From contig JACKQL020000047.1 in NCBI GenBank assembly GCA_018296165.2, positions 310,001-374,000 on the forward strand: DNA of 64,000 nt. The letters run 5' to 3'. This document shows, piece by piece, positions 23,051-33,173 of the stretch. A program made the position numbers and the translations under genes. The notes beneath the pieces are model-generated. The model searched no databases. It worked only from the letters and a program-made list of their open reading frames with translations, and was not told the origin of the DNA. Every line of letters starts with the position of its first letter. The stretch's first letter is position 1. Source of the DNA: Termitomyces sp. T153. Taxonomy: Eukaryota; Basidiomycota; Agaricomycetes; Agaricales; Lyophyllaceae.

Positions 23051-24398
23051 ATGCCAAAAGAATCTCTGGAAAGGAACAAGATGACTCCGAATCGACCTGC
23101 GGCATCCTCGAACTGGCTTGCACTGCAAAAAGTTTGGACCTTGATTCTGCTGAATTAAAACGACACATTTAAACGCTGTTTTGACAGACTTTGGGTACAA
23201 AGAATACGTCAAAGCAGGACTTGAGCGTTGAACGATCCCAGAAACGACGAAAGCTGGAACATCTCCCATCCTCTTCACACGAGGTGTCCAGAAAACACCA
23301 TGCATCTCAGCTAGTACCGAAACGAGAGGAGTCAGTGACAAATCAGGACGATATAAGAAATGGAGAATCTTTATCTGCACTACGACGGATGATTGCAGGG
23401 GAATCCACGTTCACCGATCAACAAAAACTGTGAGTACTGTTCCTAAATACGTATTGTGAATGACCCATTTGTACTTTCAGCTCATCTTGTTCCAAATTCC
23501 CAGACCAGGGAAATACCTCGCCCTTGATTGCGAGATGGTCGGTGTGGGCGTCGATGGTACAGAGTCCTCACTGGCTCGCGTCAGTCTCGTAAACTTCTAT
23601 GGAGCCATACAACTAGACGAATTTGTTCGGCAACGAGAACGTGTCGTCGATTATCGGACTCGATATAGCGGGATTCGGGAGACAGACATGATCAAAGGTA
23701 TGTGGAGGATTATTTGAACCTCCATCTCAAACTAATATGTTGCATCGTAGCTAAACCGTTTGATGAGGTACAAAAGAAAGTCGCAGAACTTTTGAAGGAT
23801 CGTATATTGGTTGGACACGCTGTTTACAACGATCTCAAAGTGTGTCGACTGTCTCATCGCTCTGTAGTATAATTTTGATCACCATTGTCTAGGTTCTTCT
23901 CCTTTCTCATCCACGACCAATGACACGCGATACGCAGTTTTACGCAGGGAAGCACAAAGTAGTAAAAAGTAAATATGTGGCGCTTCGTAACCTTGTCAAG
24001 CAAGAACTGGATGTTACCATTCAGGGTGGAGAGCACTCTAGTGTAGGTCTAACGTTTTTCTGTTGACATCCTCTAGCTGAAATAATGTATAGGTTACCGA
24101 TGCTCGTGCGACGATGGGAATTTTCCGGTTACATCGGAAAGAATGGGAAAAAGGAACCAAACTACTGTCGCAAGCGAAAAAGCGGAAACGAGAGGAAGGA
24201 GCCGTGGACGACGACGCAGAGGAGGAAGGCAAGGGTGAGGCGGAGGTGGAAACAAGTACTTCAACATTTCCGGGAGGTGGAAGGAAAGGAGTAAGTTCGG
24301 GTCTCACCACCATAGTCAGGCGTGGACCTGGGGCGTTGGGTCGCGAGAAGAAAAAATGGTGGAAGGGAGTCTTGAGCTCAAAAGGTTCTATGACATGA
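23051..24398 (+). CDS. REX4: RNA exonuclease 4 (DEDDh 3'-5' exonuclease)
   Basis: Model: join(23051..23131, 23188..23429, 23504..23697, 23751..23839, 23893..24042, 24093..24398), 353 aa. The DEDDh exonuclease motifs appear in order: Exo [11 protein letters not shown] (exon 3), Exo [13 protein letters not shown] (exon 4), Exo [15 protein letters not shown] across exons 5-6. In yeast, Rex4 is linked to pre-rRNA processing; the basic ends here (QKRRK near residue 45 and AKKRKREEG near 270) fit a nuclear or nucleolar location. All five introns are GT-AG. This is a conserved housekeeping gene that sits between C4 and H3. Confidence 0.92.
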
Positions 24399-24592
24399 TG
24401 ATGTACACCAATAATAATCTCCAATTCTTATAAACTGCTGGTGACCATTCTCTCGACGGAGACGAACGCGAGCGGAGGACTTGTATTCGTATAGGGCTGC
24501 TTACCACTCTAGGTCTTAACTATTTGTAGCACATATGTACGGGTTATCGAAGAACAAGACCCCTACGGTTTGAAACACAAGTCATCTTGAAC

Positions 24593-24657
24593 AAAATAAA
24601 TATTGAGACCCGTAGGTCTACCACTCCGGGAAAGCGTGTCATCCTTGTGCAGGGGCC

Positions 24658-24688
<31 letters not shown>

Positions 24689-24712
24689 TTCGTATGTCAC
24701 CCCGAAGGGGAC
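24593..24712 (-). ncRNA. U6: U6 spliceosomal RNA, copy 1
   Basis: The minus strand reads GTCCCCTTCGGGGTGACATA at its 5' stem-loop, then AATTGGAACGATACAGAGAA and GATTAGCATGGCCCCTGC. The ACAGAGA box and the AGC catalytic triad are intact. The sequence is identical over about 120 nt to the copy at 35116. The exact 3' end is not certain; a TTTT run near 24593-24596 would end Pol III transcription. No intron interrupts the RNA. A 14-bp upstream element shared with copy 2 lies at 24750-24763. Confidence 0.93.
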
Positions 24713-24749
24713 ATAAGCTTATGATGATTTGCCATCAGGACAAACAATG

Positions 24750-24763
24750 TTTTGCTTTTTGTT
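24750..24763 (-). promoter_or_regulatory. Putative upstream promoter element of U6 copy 1
   Basis: AACAAAAAGCAAAA on the minus strand ends exactly 37 bp before the U6 start. The same 14 bases at the same distance precede U6 copy 2, while the rest of the flanks differ. It is a good candidate for a proximal sequence element of Pol III type 3 genes in this fungus. Confidence 0.6.
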
Positions 24764-25405
24764 TAGCCAACGGGGTTCGGCAAGCAATCTTCGTCAAAAC
24801 TTCATGTCAAATAAGACTTTTGTGACTTGTGAGAGCTCCCGCTGCGGAATCGTTTTGTATAATTTTGTATAAAAATCTTGAGATATGTTTTGTCCGAGTC
24901 GGAATGTTCAGCTCATTACCTCGGGCTCTCATTGGATCGAGCGTTCTGATACCTCTTGGCTTCCTCTTCACACAGCTGGGATCTAGATGCTTCTTCTCGC
25001 GTATCCAGATCCACTGCGCGCTACATAGAACACGCCATGCCAGTGGGGCACTAAAACGCCACTGCCTCCCTCAAACCTTGCCTCTGATACCCCTTCTTTC
25101 ACTTCAGATTGCTCTTCGCGGACATGGGACCACTCTTTTTTCAAATAGTGTGCTTCAAATACTTCTACTTAATAGTTTGCAGGCTCTCTACAAGCGCTCA
25201 AGCTCTCAAGGCGGGTAAAATGGTGACTAATGTATACAAGGAATAATGTAGGAAGATATGGCTAGACGTGACAAATTACGATGCTCAGTTAAGTGCCACG
25301 CCGGTGAACGTTTTCCGATATCTATCATCGACTGTTTCCGCTGTTTCGATGTAGGGAACAAATTTCTTACGTACGCAGAAAAAAGAGATCAGCTAATGCA
25401 ACTAG
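24764..25405. other. Intergenic, no gene recognised
   Basis: Frames in this stretch (for example one of about 129 codons at 24829 that opens with GTG, not ATG) have no family similarity. A T-run on the minus strand at about 25375-25383 is a good terminator for the tRNA gene next to it. Confidence 0.45.
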
Positions 25406-25487
25406 TGGACACACCCGGAATTGAACCGGGCACCGCCCGCAAACACTAATGCTAAGCGGGCGTGATAACCAACTACACCATGTGCCC
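25406..25487 (-). tRNA. tRNA-Ala(AGC) with short intron
   Basis: The minus strand folds as a tRNA: acceptor GGGCACA pairs with TGTGTCC (one G-U), discriminator base A, B-box-like GGTTCAATTCC in the T arm, and A-box region GTAGTTGG. The anticodon arm is CCCGC/GCGGG. Between its halves lie 15 nt starting TTAGCA, giving anticodon AGC and leaving about 8 nt of intron one base after the anticodon, the usual place. A run of six T follows downstream. The overall sequence matches the eukaryotic tRNA-Ala pattern. Confidence 0.9.
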
Positions 25488-25714
25488 TTATAGCTAAGTT
25501 TCTCACTTTTATTTTGATATGGAACTGGAAAAGTTCCAAAACGTTTCAACTCCGGAGCACTTTCGCAGCCGGAGTCGTTACTCATACTCCTTGAAACTAC
25601 CGACAGCTTATGAGTACACATGCATGGTCTCATTTTACTTAGGACATTCCCAAGATCTCCTTCAGTCGCGATCGTGATAGACGTTGAAAACCGTCTCGTG
25701 TCGATTTCATTGGA

Positions 25715-25972
25715 TCATTTGCTAACCACAGAGGCAAAGAAGTCTCTAACCTTCGTATATGCTGTGCTTTGAGCCAATCTGTCTGTGGTTCCCTCTCCTA
25801 TGTTCCACTTCAAAGACTTGATCCGATCGCCGTTGATTGGAGCGTGATATCTTATGGGTCGCATGCCAACTAATGTGAAAAGAAGGATTCTGTGAAAGAT
25901 AACGATTGAGTTATGTGCAGTTCTCGAGGTCCCCACTAGCAGCATGTACGACGCGTGGACTTGCAGAGACAT
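25715..25972 (-). CDS. Small hypothetical ORF, 85 aa
   Basis: An ATG-initiated frame of 85 codons starts 69 bp from the H3 ATG on the opposite strand. It has a mildly hydrophobic N-terminal half (IVIFHRILLFTLVGM) and no coiled coil, so it is not a C-family partner. No family is recognised. It could be a small divergent gene, part of a spliced gene, or a chance frame. Confidence 0.25.
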   Translation of the reverse strand: MSLQVHASYMLLVGTSRTAHNSIVIFHRILLFTLVGMRPIRYHAPINGDRIKSLKWNIGEGTTDRLAQSTAYTKVRDFFASVVSK

Positions 25973-26041
25973 TACATCTTACATGTCGAGGGGGACTGTC
26001 CTGACGATTTGCCCTTCCTACTGAACGTTACTACATAGATC

Positions 26042-28539
26042 ATGCCATCTGGTCGAGGTCCTTATGGTGGAACCACCCGTAAACTTGTGCTTGCCTTCGA
26101 TGTTGGCACTACATTCAGTGGAATATCCTATAGGTTCGTCGTTTTGTCCTCCTCTGTACTTGTACTGATGATGGTCTAGCATTCTGGATCCTGGACAAGT
26201 GCCTGAGATCAGAGGAGTGACGAGGTATGAAGAAGCCTGAGTCGAATTTCGCTGTTCGTTCTCACGGTTTTCTCAGATTTCCCGCACAAGAAAAAGTTGG
26301 CGGTTCTTCAAAAATACCCACGATAATCTACTACGACAAGAGTGGCAAAGTTCGTGCCGTGGGAGCTGAAGCAACACGAGATGAACTGCAAGACCTCATC
26401 GAAGAAGAAGGCTGGGTTAAAGCTGAATGGCACGCCCTAACAGTTCATTTACTTCCCCACGTTTTGAAATGCATAAAATAGGTTCAAACTCCATATGCGG
26501 CCGAAGAGTATTTCAGGTCCCAACTCTATATCTGACATTCCGCCACTTCCAGCTGGCAAGAGTGTGATCGATATATTCTCCGATTACATTCGGTATCTCT
26601 ATACATGCGCCAAGACCTATATCACAGATTCTCATGTCACTGGATCGAAGCTGTGGGCCTCTGTTGAGAGTAATATCGAGTATGTACTCACTCACCCCAA
26701 TGGATGGGAAGGGGCACAGCAACAACAAATGCGTCGTGCCGCCGTCAAAGCTGGCCTTGTGCCGGATAATGACGAGGGACATGCACGTATCCGATTTGTC
26801 ACCGAAGGAGAAGCCAGTCTACACTTTTGTATCCGCAATGGATTGACCACGGAAGCCCTGAAGGTCTGTGTTCGTTTCACTTTCAGTTCCATATCGTAGT
26901 CTTCATCTTTTGTATAGAAAGGTGGAGGTGTACTGATCGTTGATGCTGGAGGAGGTACTATTGATCTAAGCGCTTATGGTGAAGCCCCCAACAAGAAGGG
27001 TGCATTCGAAGAGATTGCTACTCCTCAGTGTAACGTTCATTTCCCCCAGCCGGGGAGTCCGTTCTGACTACTTCACAGGTCACCTACAAGGCTCTGTCTA
27101 TGTGACCGCTCGTGCCAAAGCCTTCCTTCATGGTGAGGAACACCGCACTTACGAATTAATTACCCTATCACGCTCATCAGTGTACATATAGACTTTCTGA
27201 AAGACACCAAGTTCGCGGATGATGTTGAAGCCATGACCACCTATTTCGACAAGTCCGCGAAGTTAACGTTCAATTCAAATCCTCTCTTCATAAAGTTCGG
27301 TAGTGCCCGCGACAGGGATCCAAAGCTTCGAATCCGTGGAGGGCAGCTCACTCTCCTTGGGTAATGATTTCATTGCTATCAGGATAATTGAGGCGCTTAT
27401 ACGCATATAGAGAGCACGTGGAGGAATTTTTCGAGCCTTCAGTATCATGCATTGTGCGAGCAATTAAAATGCAATGTATAACTGCTCGCAAGCCAGTTTC
27501 TGTATGTGTCTATGACCCTGAAATTACAATTGTTTTCCTCATTCACATCGGGCAGGCCGTATTCCTAGTCGGGGGATTTTCTGCCAGTGAATACCTCTTC
27601 ACTAAAGTGAAGGAAGCAGTACAGCCCCTGAATATCGATCTCTGCCGGCCAGATAGCCACCTGTGCGTCTGTATCAATCGTCCATCGCATGATCAACTCT
27701 GACTGCCGATATAGCAACAAGGCTGTGGCGGACGGCGCCGTGTCCTTTTACCTAGACCATTCTGTCTCGGTTCGAGTTTCAAGATACATATACGGCACGA
27801 AATGCTGCATCAGATACGATGTGAACGATCTTGAGCATCTTGCACGCTCGTCATCCGCATTTCTAGACGCGACGGAGGGACAATTGTACCTTCCTAATGC
27901 ATTTGATGTCATTCTGGACAAGGCAATTTATACAAATAATCTATCTGATAATCAGTTAACTTTCTAGTACAGGATGTACAGGTATCTGAAACTCAGGAAT
28001 TCCGAAGAACCTATTACCGATCTGCGAAAGACCGTTCTGACCTTGCGGAACAAGCAGCAATCATTCACTGTTATCGTGGGACTGGGCAACCTCACTGGTT
28101 CGAGCATGATGGTATGTATATAGTATAAGAGTCAAAATTCTTTATTTTGAGAGGTTTTCCTCTCTCGCTAGGTCTCTTCACCAATTTATGTACTGTGGAA
28201 GCCGATACATCAGCAATTTGTAAAAGTTTGAGTCCACAACGTAGCCTTAACAGTAGGTCTTCCGGTCGACCCCAACGATACTTTCAAATCGCCTTCGATG
28301 TGGTACTATCCTTCGGCCTTACCGAATTGAAGGCCCAGATTGCCTGGAAAGAGGATGTATGTGTTGAGGTCCCTAAAATTCAAAAGCAAGATCTGATACC
28401 ACTTGTTTATTAGGGTGTTGAGAAGAGGTGAATTTCAATATTGAAGCCAACCACTGTGTTCTGAATGCTATTTTCAACCTTCAGGAGTCCTGCAAGGATC
28501 GTTTATGATGTCGTTGATGTTGTCGATGATACTGAATGA
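26042..28539 (+). CDS. HSPA12-like Hsp70 family ATPase H3
   Basis: Model, 14 exons: join(26042..26133, 26180..26224, 26277..26429, 26482..26863, 26918..27029, 27079..27132, 27192..27360, 27411..27501, 27556..27662, 27715..27922, 27973..28111, 28172..28356, 28414..28427, 28485..28539), 601 aa. Signatures: FDVGTTFSGISY near residue 19, VLIVDAGGGTIDLSAY near 229, VFLVGGFSAS near 369, HPNGWEGAQQ. Introns 3 (GAATG|GCACGC) and 10 (ACAAG|GCAATT) begin with GC; the intron-10 GC is at the same site as in H1. H3 is the only Hsp70 copy without a C-family gene head-to-head; C4 lies beyond REX4 in the matching orientation. Its predicted role is the same as H1's: an ATP-driven switch of unknown client. Confidence 0.9.
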
Positions 28540-28869
28540 TTTGTGCCATGGTTGAGGATGGTATATCCGAGGTTGATTCGTCTGAAGCTCTGGTTGTAAC
28601 CCGGTCCTTGCCGGCACCACAATCTGTGCAGTTTCCTACTCATAACATGATTGTTCTGTCTACTTCTTACTCTTTGCTCTCACGTGTGAGTTTTGCTTTG
28701 ATTTGACTTGGGTGCTCCGAGTCTGTTAGTCGTATATAGCCAATTAACAGCCCTGCAAAAGATTTGTCCATTATTAAATCGCGTGATAATGACGCGTTTT
28801 TGATCGGACACCGGAAACTTGTTGTCGTACCGTACCTTTTCTTCTCCACTTTCTCTTAGTAACTGTCCA
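28540..28869. other. Intergenic region, H3 to carrier gene
   Basis: This lies between two plus-strand genes and should hold the H3 3' end and the carrier promoter. No other gene is visible. Confidence 0.45.
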
Positions 28870-30433
28870 ATGGCTTCGCAATCAACTATTAACGAATTGA
28901 TCGCTGGGAGTGTAGGAGGAGCTGCACAGGTTCTTGTGGGACAGCCGTTGGACACAATAAAAACTCGTGCTCAAATCGCACCCAGTTGAGCTTAAGTTTG
29001 AAACCATCCAAGATTCATAAACTAAAGATATTCTTTTCAATTATATAGAAGGGATGTTTGTGAGTTATTTCTTGTGTATTTTGATTTCTGCGTTCCATCG
29101 CAAATTGTAGAAAGGACCTATGGATATCCTCGTACAGACCCTAAGAAAGGAAGGATTTTTGGCTCTTTACAAGGGTTCGTAAAACCAATTTCCGCCCCTT
29201 GACTCGCTTATGCTGTATGGTAGGTATGGCAAGCCCGTTATTAGGCATTTCCGGAGTCAATTCGCTGCTGTTCGCGTCGTACGGTATATCACGGCGGTTA
29301 ATATCGCCGTTTCCTCAACTGTCATTGAAGGAGACTGCACTTGCAGGTTCCATGGCAGGCGCGGCGAATGCTATATTAGCTAGTCCTGGTACGACAATTT
29401 GTCCCCATTGTCCAGTTGATGTCTGCTGAAGTGATGTTTCCAGTTGAGATGTTCAAGGTTCGCATGCAGGGTCAATATGGCGCTGCAACAGACAAGCGGT
29501 TACGAGAAGTTGTTCGAGATATGTGGAAGCAGTGGGGATTCCGACAGGGAATAATGCGGGGGTATTGGGTGAGTGTCGTATTCCACGACGCCTGGCAAAA
29601 AATTGAACGTTGACCTGCGACATAGATAACTGTTATTAGAGAGATACCTGCTTATGCTGGGTGTGTGATTTCATTCGACTCCCGGGCACTGACTAACGTA
29701 GCCTATCAGCTTCTACACGGGTAGGATGTTCTCTTCTTGAGTTCTTTTTCGGGACTTAGGTGTACTGCTGAATAGCATTTGAGTTTACAAAGCGTGAATT
29801 CGCCAAGACTTATGGACCCCAACTTCCCGTGTGGGCATTACTTGCGAGCGGATCGACAGGAGGAGTAAGTTCTGACTACATCTCTTCATCTTTATACTGA
29901 AACTTCTAATCAGATCGCGTACTGGCTTGCGTGTTATCCACTCGGTAGCCACATATTGAGTGGTTGACTTATGAGACGTTCTAACCCACATTTAGATGTC
30001 GTTAAATCCCGAATACAACTTCGACCGATTCCTCCCACAGGAACGCCTGTTCAATATATCGTTAATGAATTGAAAGCCATAGTTGCAGAATCTGGCCCGT
30101 AAGTGCTGAAATTGATTTATGTTCATGTTTCAAATGTTGATGGATTATATTTGTGCGTAGATCTGGTCTTTTGCGTGGCCTTTCGCCTTCATGTAAGTGG
30201 AGTGATTAGCATTTCTCGTCTCCTAGCACTAAACTGTGCTTTCAACAGTGCTGAGAAGGTAATAAAATCTATCCGACCAGAAATGCGATGCTAATGTCTA
30301 TGTAGCATACCCTCTGCTGCTGCCACATTTGCAGCATTTGAGATCACCCGAGGTTCAGTCTTTGCTGACGATGCTACCTCTATAAATCTGACTGTTCTTC
30401 GCAGAACACCTGCTTAAGCTGACTGGGGTCTAG
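28870..30433 (+). CDS. Mitochondrial carrier family protein (SLC25)
   Basis: Model, 14 exons: join(28870..28984, 29049..29059, 29111..29174, 29224..29388, 29444..29568, 29626..29660, 29710..29720, 29776..29864, 29914..29944, 29996..30098, 30161..30192, 30249..30258, 30306..30352, 30405..30433), 288 aa, the normal carrier length. The three carrier repeats each show the PxD/ExxKxRxQ signature: PLDTIKTRAQ, PVEMFKVRMQ and PLDVVKSRIQ. It should sit in the inner mitochondrial membrane with six helices. The style (AGSVGGAAQVLVGQPLDT, YKGMASPLLGI) is closest to the amino-acid/carnitine group (YMC1, ORT1, CRC1-like), but the substrate cannot be fixed. Three micro-exons of 10-11 nt occur. All introns are GT-AG. 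It converges with H4, 59 bp apart. Confidence 0.88.
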
Positions 30434-30492
30434 GAACCACACACCATGCGATGTATACCTAAAATTGTCATTGATGCCCATCGCATCGGCGG

Positions 30493-32970
30493 TTATTTTC
30501 TTGTGTCGTATATGATGCGTGCTGGCGTTCTGGGAAACAATTAAACAGGCTAAGGACAGTTTCGACAAGGGCCAACCTTTTCTCCTCGCCCTGTCATTCA
30601 TTTCGTATCTAGATCAATCTATCAAGAGAAGATCGCACAGTGCTTACATTTTCTCTCCAGGCTATTTGTGCCTTCAACTCTGTGAGGCCGAAGGAGAGCA
30701 CGATATCGTACTCCATCCTATAATACATTGTTGGAGCGTCACCTCCGGCAAACAGTGGAGGGAGCGATTGGCTTAGTTTTGAGGTATCCGCTTCAACGAC
30801 ACATAGCGTGGAGTACATTTCTACGTATTGCCTTTGTTAACGTCAATCTTGGAGTGGAGCTCGAGGGACCTACGGCTGTCTTCATCCATCCATTGAGGCG
30901 CTGCCAGAGTTCCTCGATAGCAAACGATCGATTCTTCGATACGTCGGAGGGTTCCTGTATTTCGGGCAGTCATGGCATAGGACCTGCGGAACTCTTCGGT
31001 CTCGGAGACGTGGACGTCCTGATCGTTTTCATTCAGCTCCATTGAGATGTCAAATAGTTAGTATCTCTCAAACCTTTCTCAATATGGCGTCAAAATACCC
31101 GGGTAACCTCTGCAATCCTGTCAGTGATGTATAAAGACGAGAAGAACGGGCGCGATGTTCTCTGTTATGTTCCTCATATAGCACCGTGCATTCGACGCCA
31201 TAAGAATACTTCGCAATTCGAACGGCGACAAAATGATCAAGGTAGAATGATATCGCGCCTTCGGCTACGGCTTTGTTCCTAGCCGGATGAGAAAAACGTC
31301 AGAATAGGTTTACGTAGTAGACGTCACTTACACGCCGGTATCCGGGCGGCACAATTGAAGACCGAGTGGTTCTAGGGCCGTTCTGAGTTGAGAAAACAGC
31401 CACTCGCTCGCGGCAAAGCCACCGACGAGAAAGACAGACTACATGAGGCGTTGAGATGGGAACCCTGCATGGACAATAAACCGACCACATACTGTTATCG
31501 GTCGTTGAGCATTCTTTCGTTGCTCCTTGATTGCCTGGATAATGCATGTGAAAGAGGGTTCAAAAAAGTCTGCGACGTCCGACCTAAAACCACACCAAAA
31601 TGGGAAGAGTGGGTGTGAAAGACGATCTAGACTCACCCGTTCAGCCTGAGTTGACCAGAGCGGATCCCAAGTGAAAGGTCTCTATCTCGAAGGTTACCAA
31701 ATTTAATAAAACGAGGTTCGTCAATACTCCGAAAGGTTAATTTTGAATTCTGATCGAAGTGCTGTGTGATGACTTCGATATCTTCCAGGAACCTGGACCC
31801 ATGGAGAAGGTCTGACGAAAAGTACAATCAGGATTCGCTCATCACCGTATCAAAATTGGTGACTCACTCTCAAAGAACACTCTTGCACGTCGTGTAACAA
31901 AGACTGAACCTTGCAGGTGACCTGGAGAAGAGTGAGATAGTTACCTCGGCACACATGGATCATTTTCCTCACATTTGGGTGCGGAGATCTCCTCGAACTC
32001 ATGGTCTTTAGAACCATCTCGCTGCCCGTATGCACTAAGATCGATCGTCCCTCCACCAGCATCGACAATCAGCACGCCTTCTCCTTTCTGCCGAAACTGA
32101 TCATGAGTACACCTGCACATCCACAACAGGATGTTATCCTTGCCTTCAAGGGCTCTGTAGTAAGCCCGCTCTGCACGCAGAAGTGCAGGCTTGCCTCTCC
32201 CTCCGAGACGAATTGTACACGACTATGCCCCTCCGAAGTACCAGGAATAAGGCCAGCAAGTACAATAGCCTCACGCATCTCTTTCTGCTGCGCCCCTTCC
32301 CACCCATTTGGATGGGCTAGAACGAACTCAATCCTGCTTTCGACAGATTTCCACAGATCGCTTCCACTGGGGTGCGCGTCGATTATGTATGTCTTTGCAC
32401 TCTCAAAGAGATAGCGTATGAAGTCCGCGAACACGTCAACTACTGACTTGTCTGCTGGAAGTGTTGGGAGTGGTTGTGTATCCTCGATCATGTCTGCGGG
32501 CCTCATAAGTAACTTGAACCTAAAACGAGTCGTTGAGGGTCGCGAAGTGAGAGGGAAGTGCAAATGCAACACACCATTCTACTTTCACCCATCCCTCGTC
32601 TTCCACGAGTTCGTGAAGCCCTTCCCGCATCGCTTCGGCACCAATAGCACGAGGGGTGCCGTTTGCATCGTAGTAGATGACCGTCGGTATCTTAGCATCG
32701 CCCGTATTCTGGGCGGGATATCTAGATGAACAATTCAATTCAAGCTGGGAGCTGATAATGTGACGAGCCGATACTTCGTTACACTCCTGATTTCGGGCAC
32801 CTGTCCAGGATCGAGTATGCTGCCAAAAATACATGAGTATCTGCTCCTTTCCTACGGTCAGATGAGCGTCACAAATACCTGTATGAGATCCCGCTGAAGG
32901 TCGTCCCGACGTCAAACGCCAGGACGAGTCTTCGTGAAGGGCCTGTGTAGGCAGAACGTGTTGATGCCAT
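30493..32970 (-). CDS. HSPA12-like Hsp70 family ATPase H4
   Basis: Model, 14 exons on the minus strand, in plus coordinates from the 5' end: 32970-32879, 32819-32775, 32721-32575, 32519-32144, 32087-31973, 31921-31868, 31811-31637, 31583-31493, 31438-31332, 31278-31074, 31036-30877, 30820-30648, 30590-30577, 30529-30493; 596 aa. Signatures: FDVGTTFSGISY, VLIVDAGGGTIDLSAY, VFLVGGFAASEW and HPNGWEGAQQ. Intron 4 begins with GC (TTGAAG|GCAAGG). Intron 11 fits best with a weak GC donor at 30876; a GT donor 7 nt on needs a 38-nt intron and keeps the frame too, so this junction is unsure. Head-to-head with C5 over 203 bp. Confidence 0.88.
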
Positions 32971-33173
32971 GTGTTATGTTGGGCGGATGCGGTGAAGATG
33001 TTGGCAGAATGGAGCGACCTCATGGCAAGAAAATAGGCGCCGACTGATATAGTCTGACACACGAGGCGTAACACGTTTTCAGAAAGGGTGTGAAATGGAA
33101 GCTTCACCCCTGACTTCTTTACTGGTCGCAGCTACATACATACCTAATCACAACGTTCTCTCAATCCTCCACC
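32971..33173. promoter_or_regulatory. Bidirectional promoter region of H4/C5
   Basis: These 203 bp separate the start codons of H4 (minus) and C5 (plus). A GAAGCTTC dyad (GAAnnTTC) lies at 33098-33105. A pyrimidine-rich run precedes the C5 ATG. Compared with the C2/H1 pair the orientation on the chromosome is reversed, so the pair moved as a block or was inverted. Confidence 0.5.

Noticed and set aside
24829..25218. Plus-strand frame of 129 codons
   Set aside because: It opens with GTG, has leucine-rich but unstructured content, no relatives and no splice support.
25715..25972. Minus-strand ORF as the missing coiled-coil partner of H3
   Set aside because: It has neither heptads nor the family module or end motif; kept only as a weak hypothetical ORF.
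30839..30876. 38-nt GT-AG intron as intron 11 of H4
   Set aside because: It keeps the frame but is shorter than all other introns here and shifts the conserved junction; a 56-nt intron with a GC donor fits the paralogues better. Not fully excluded.
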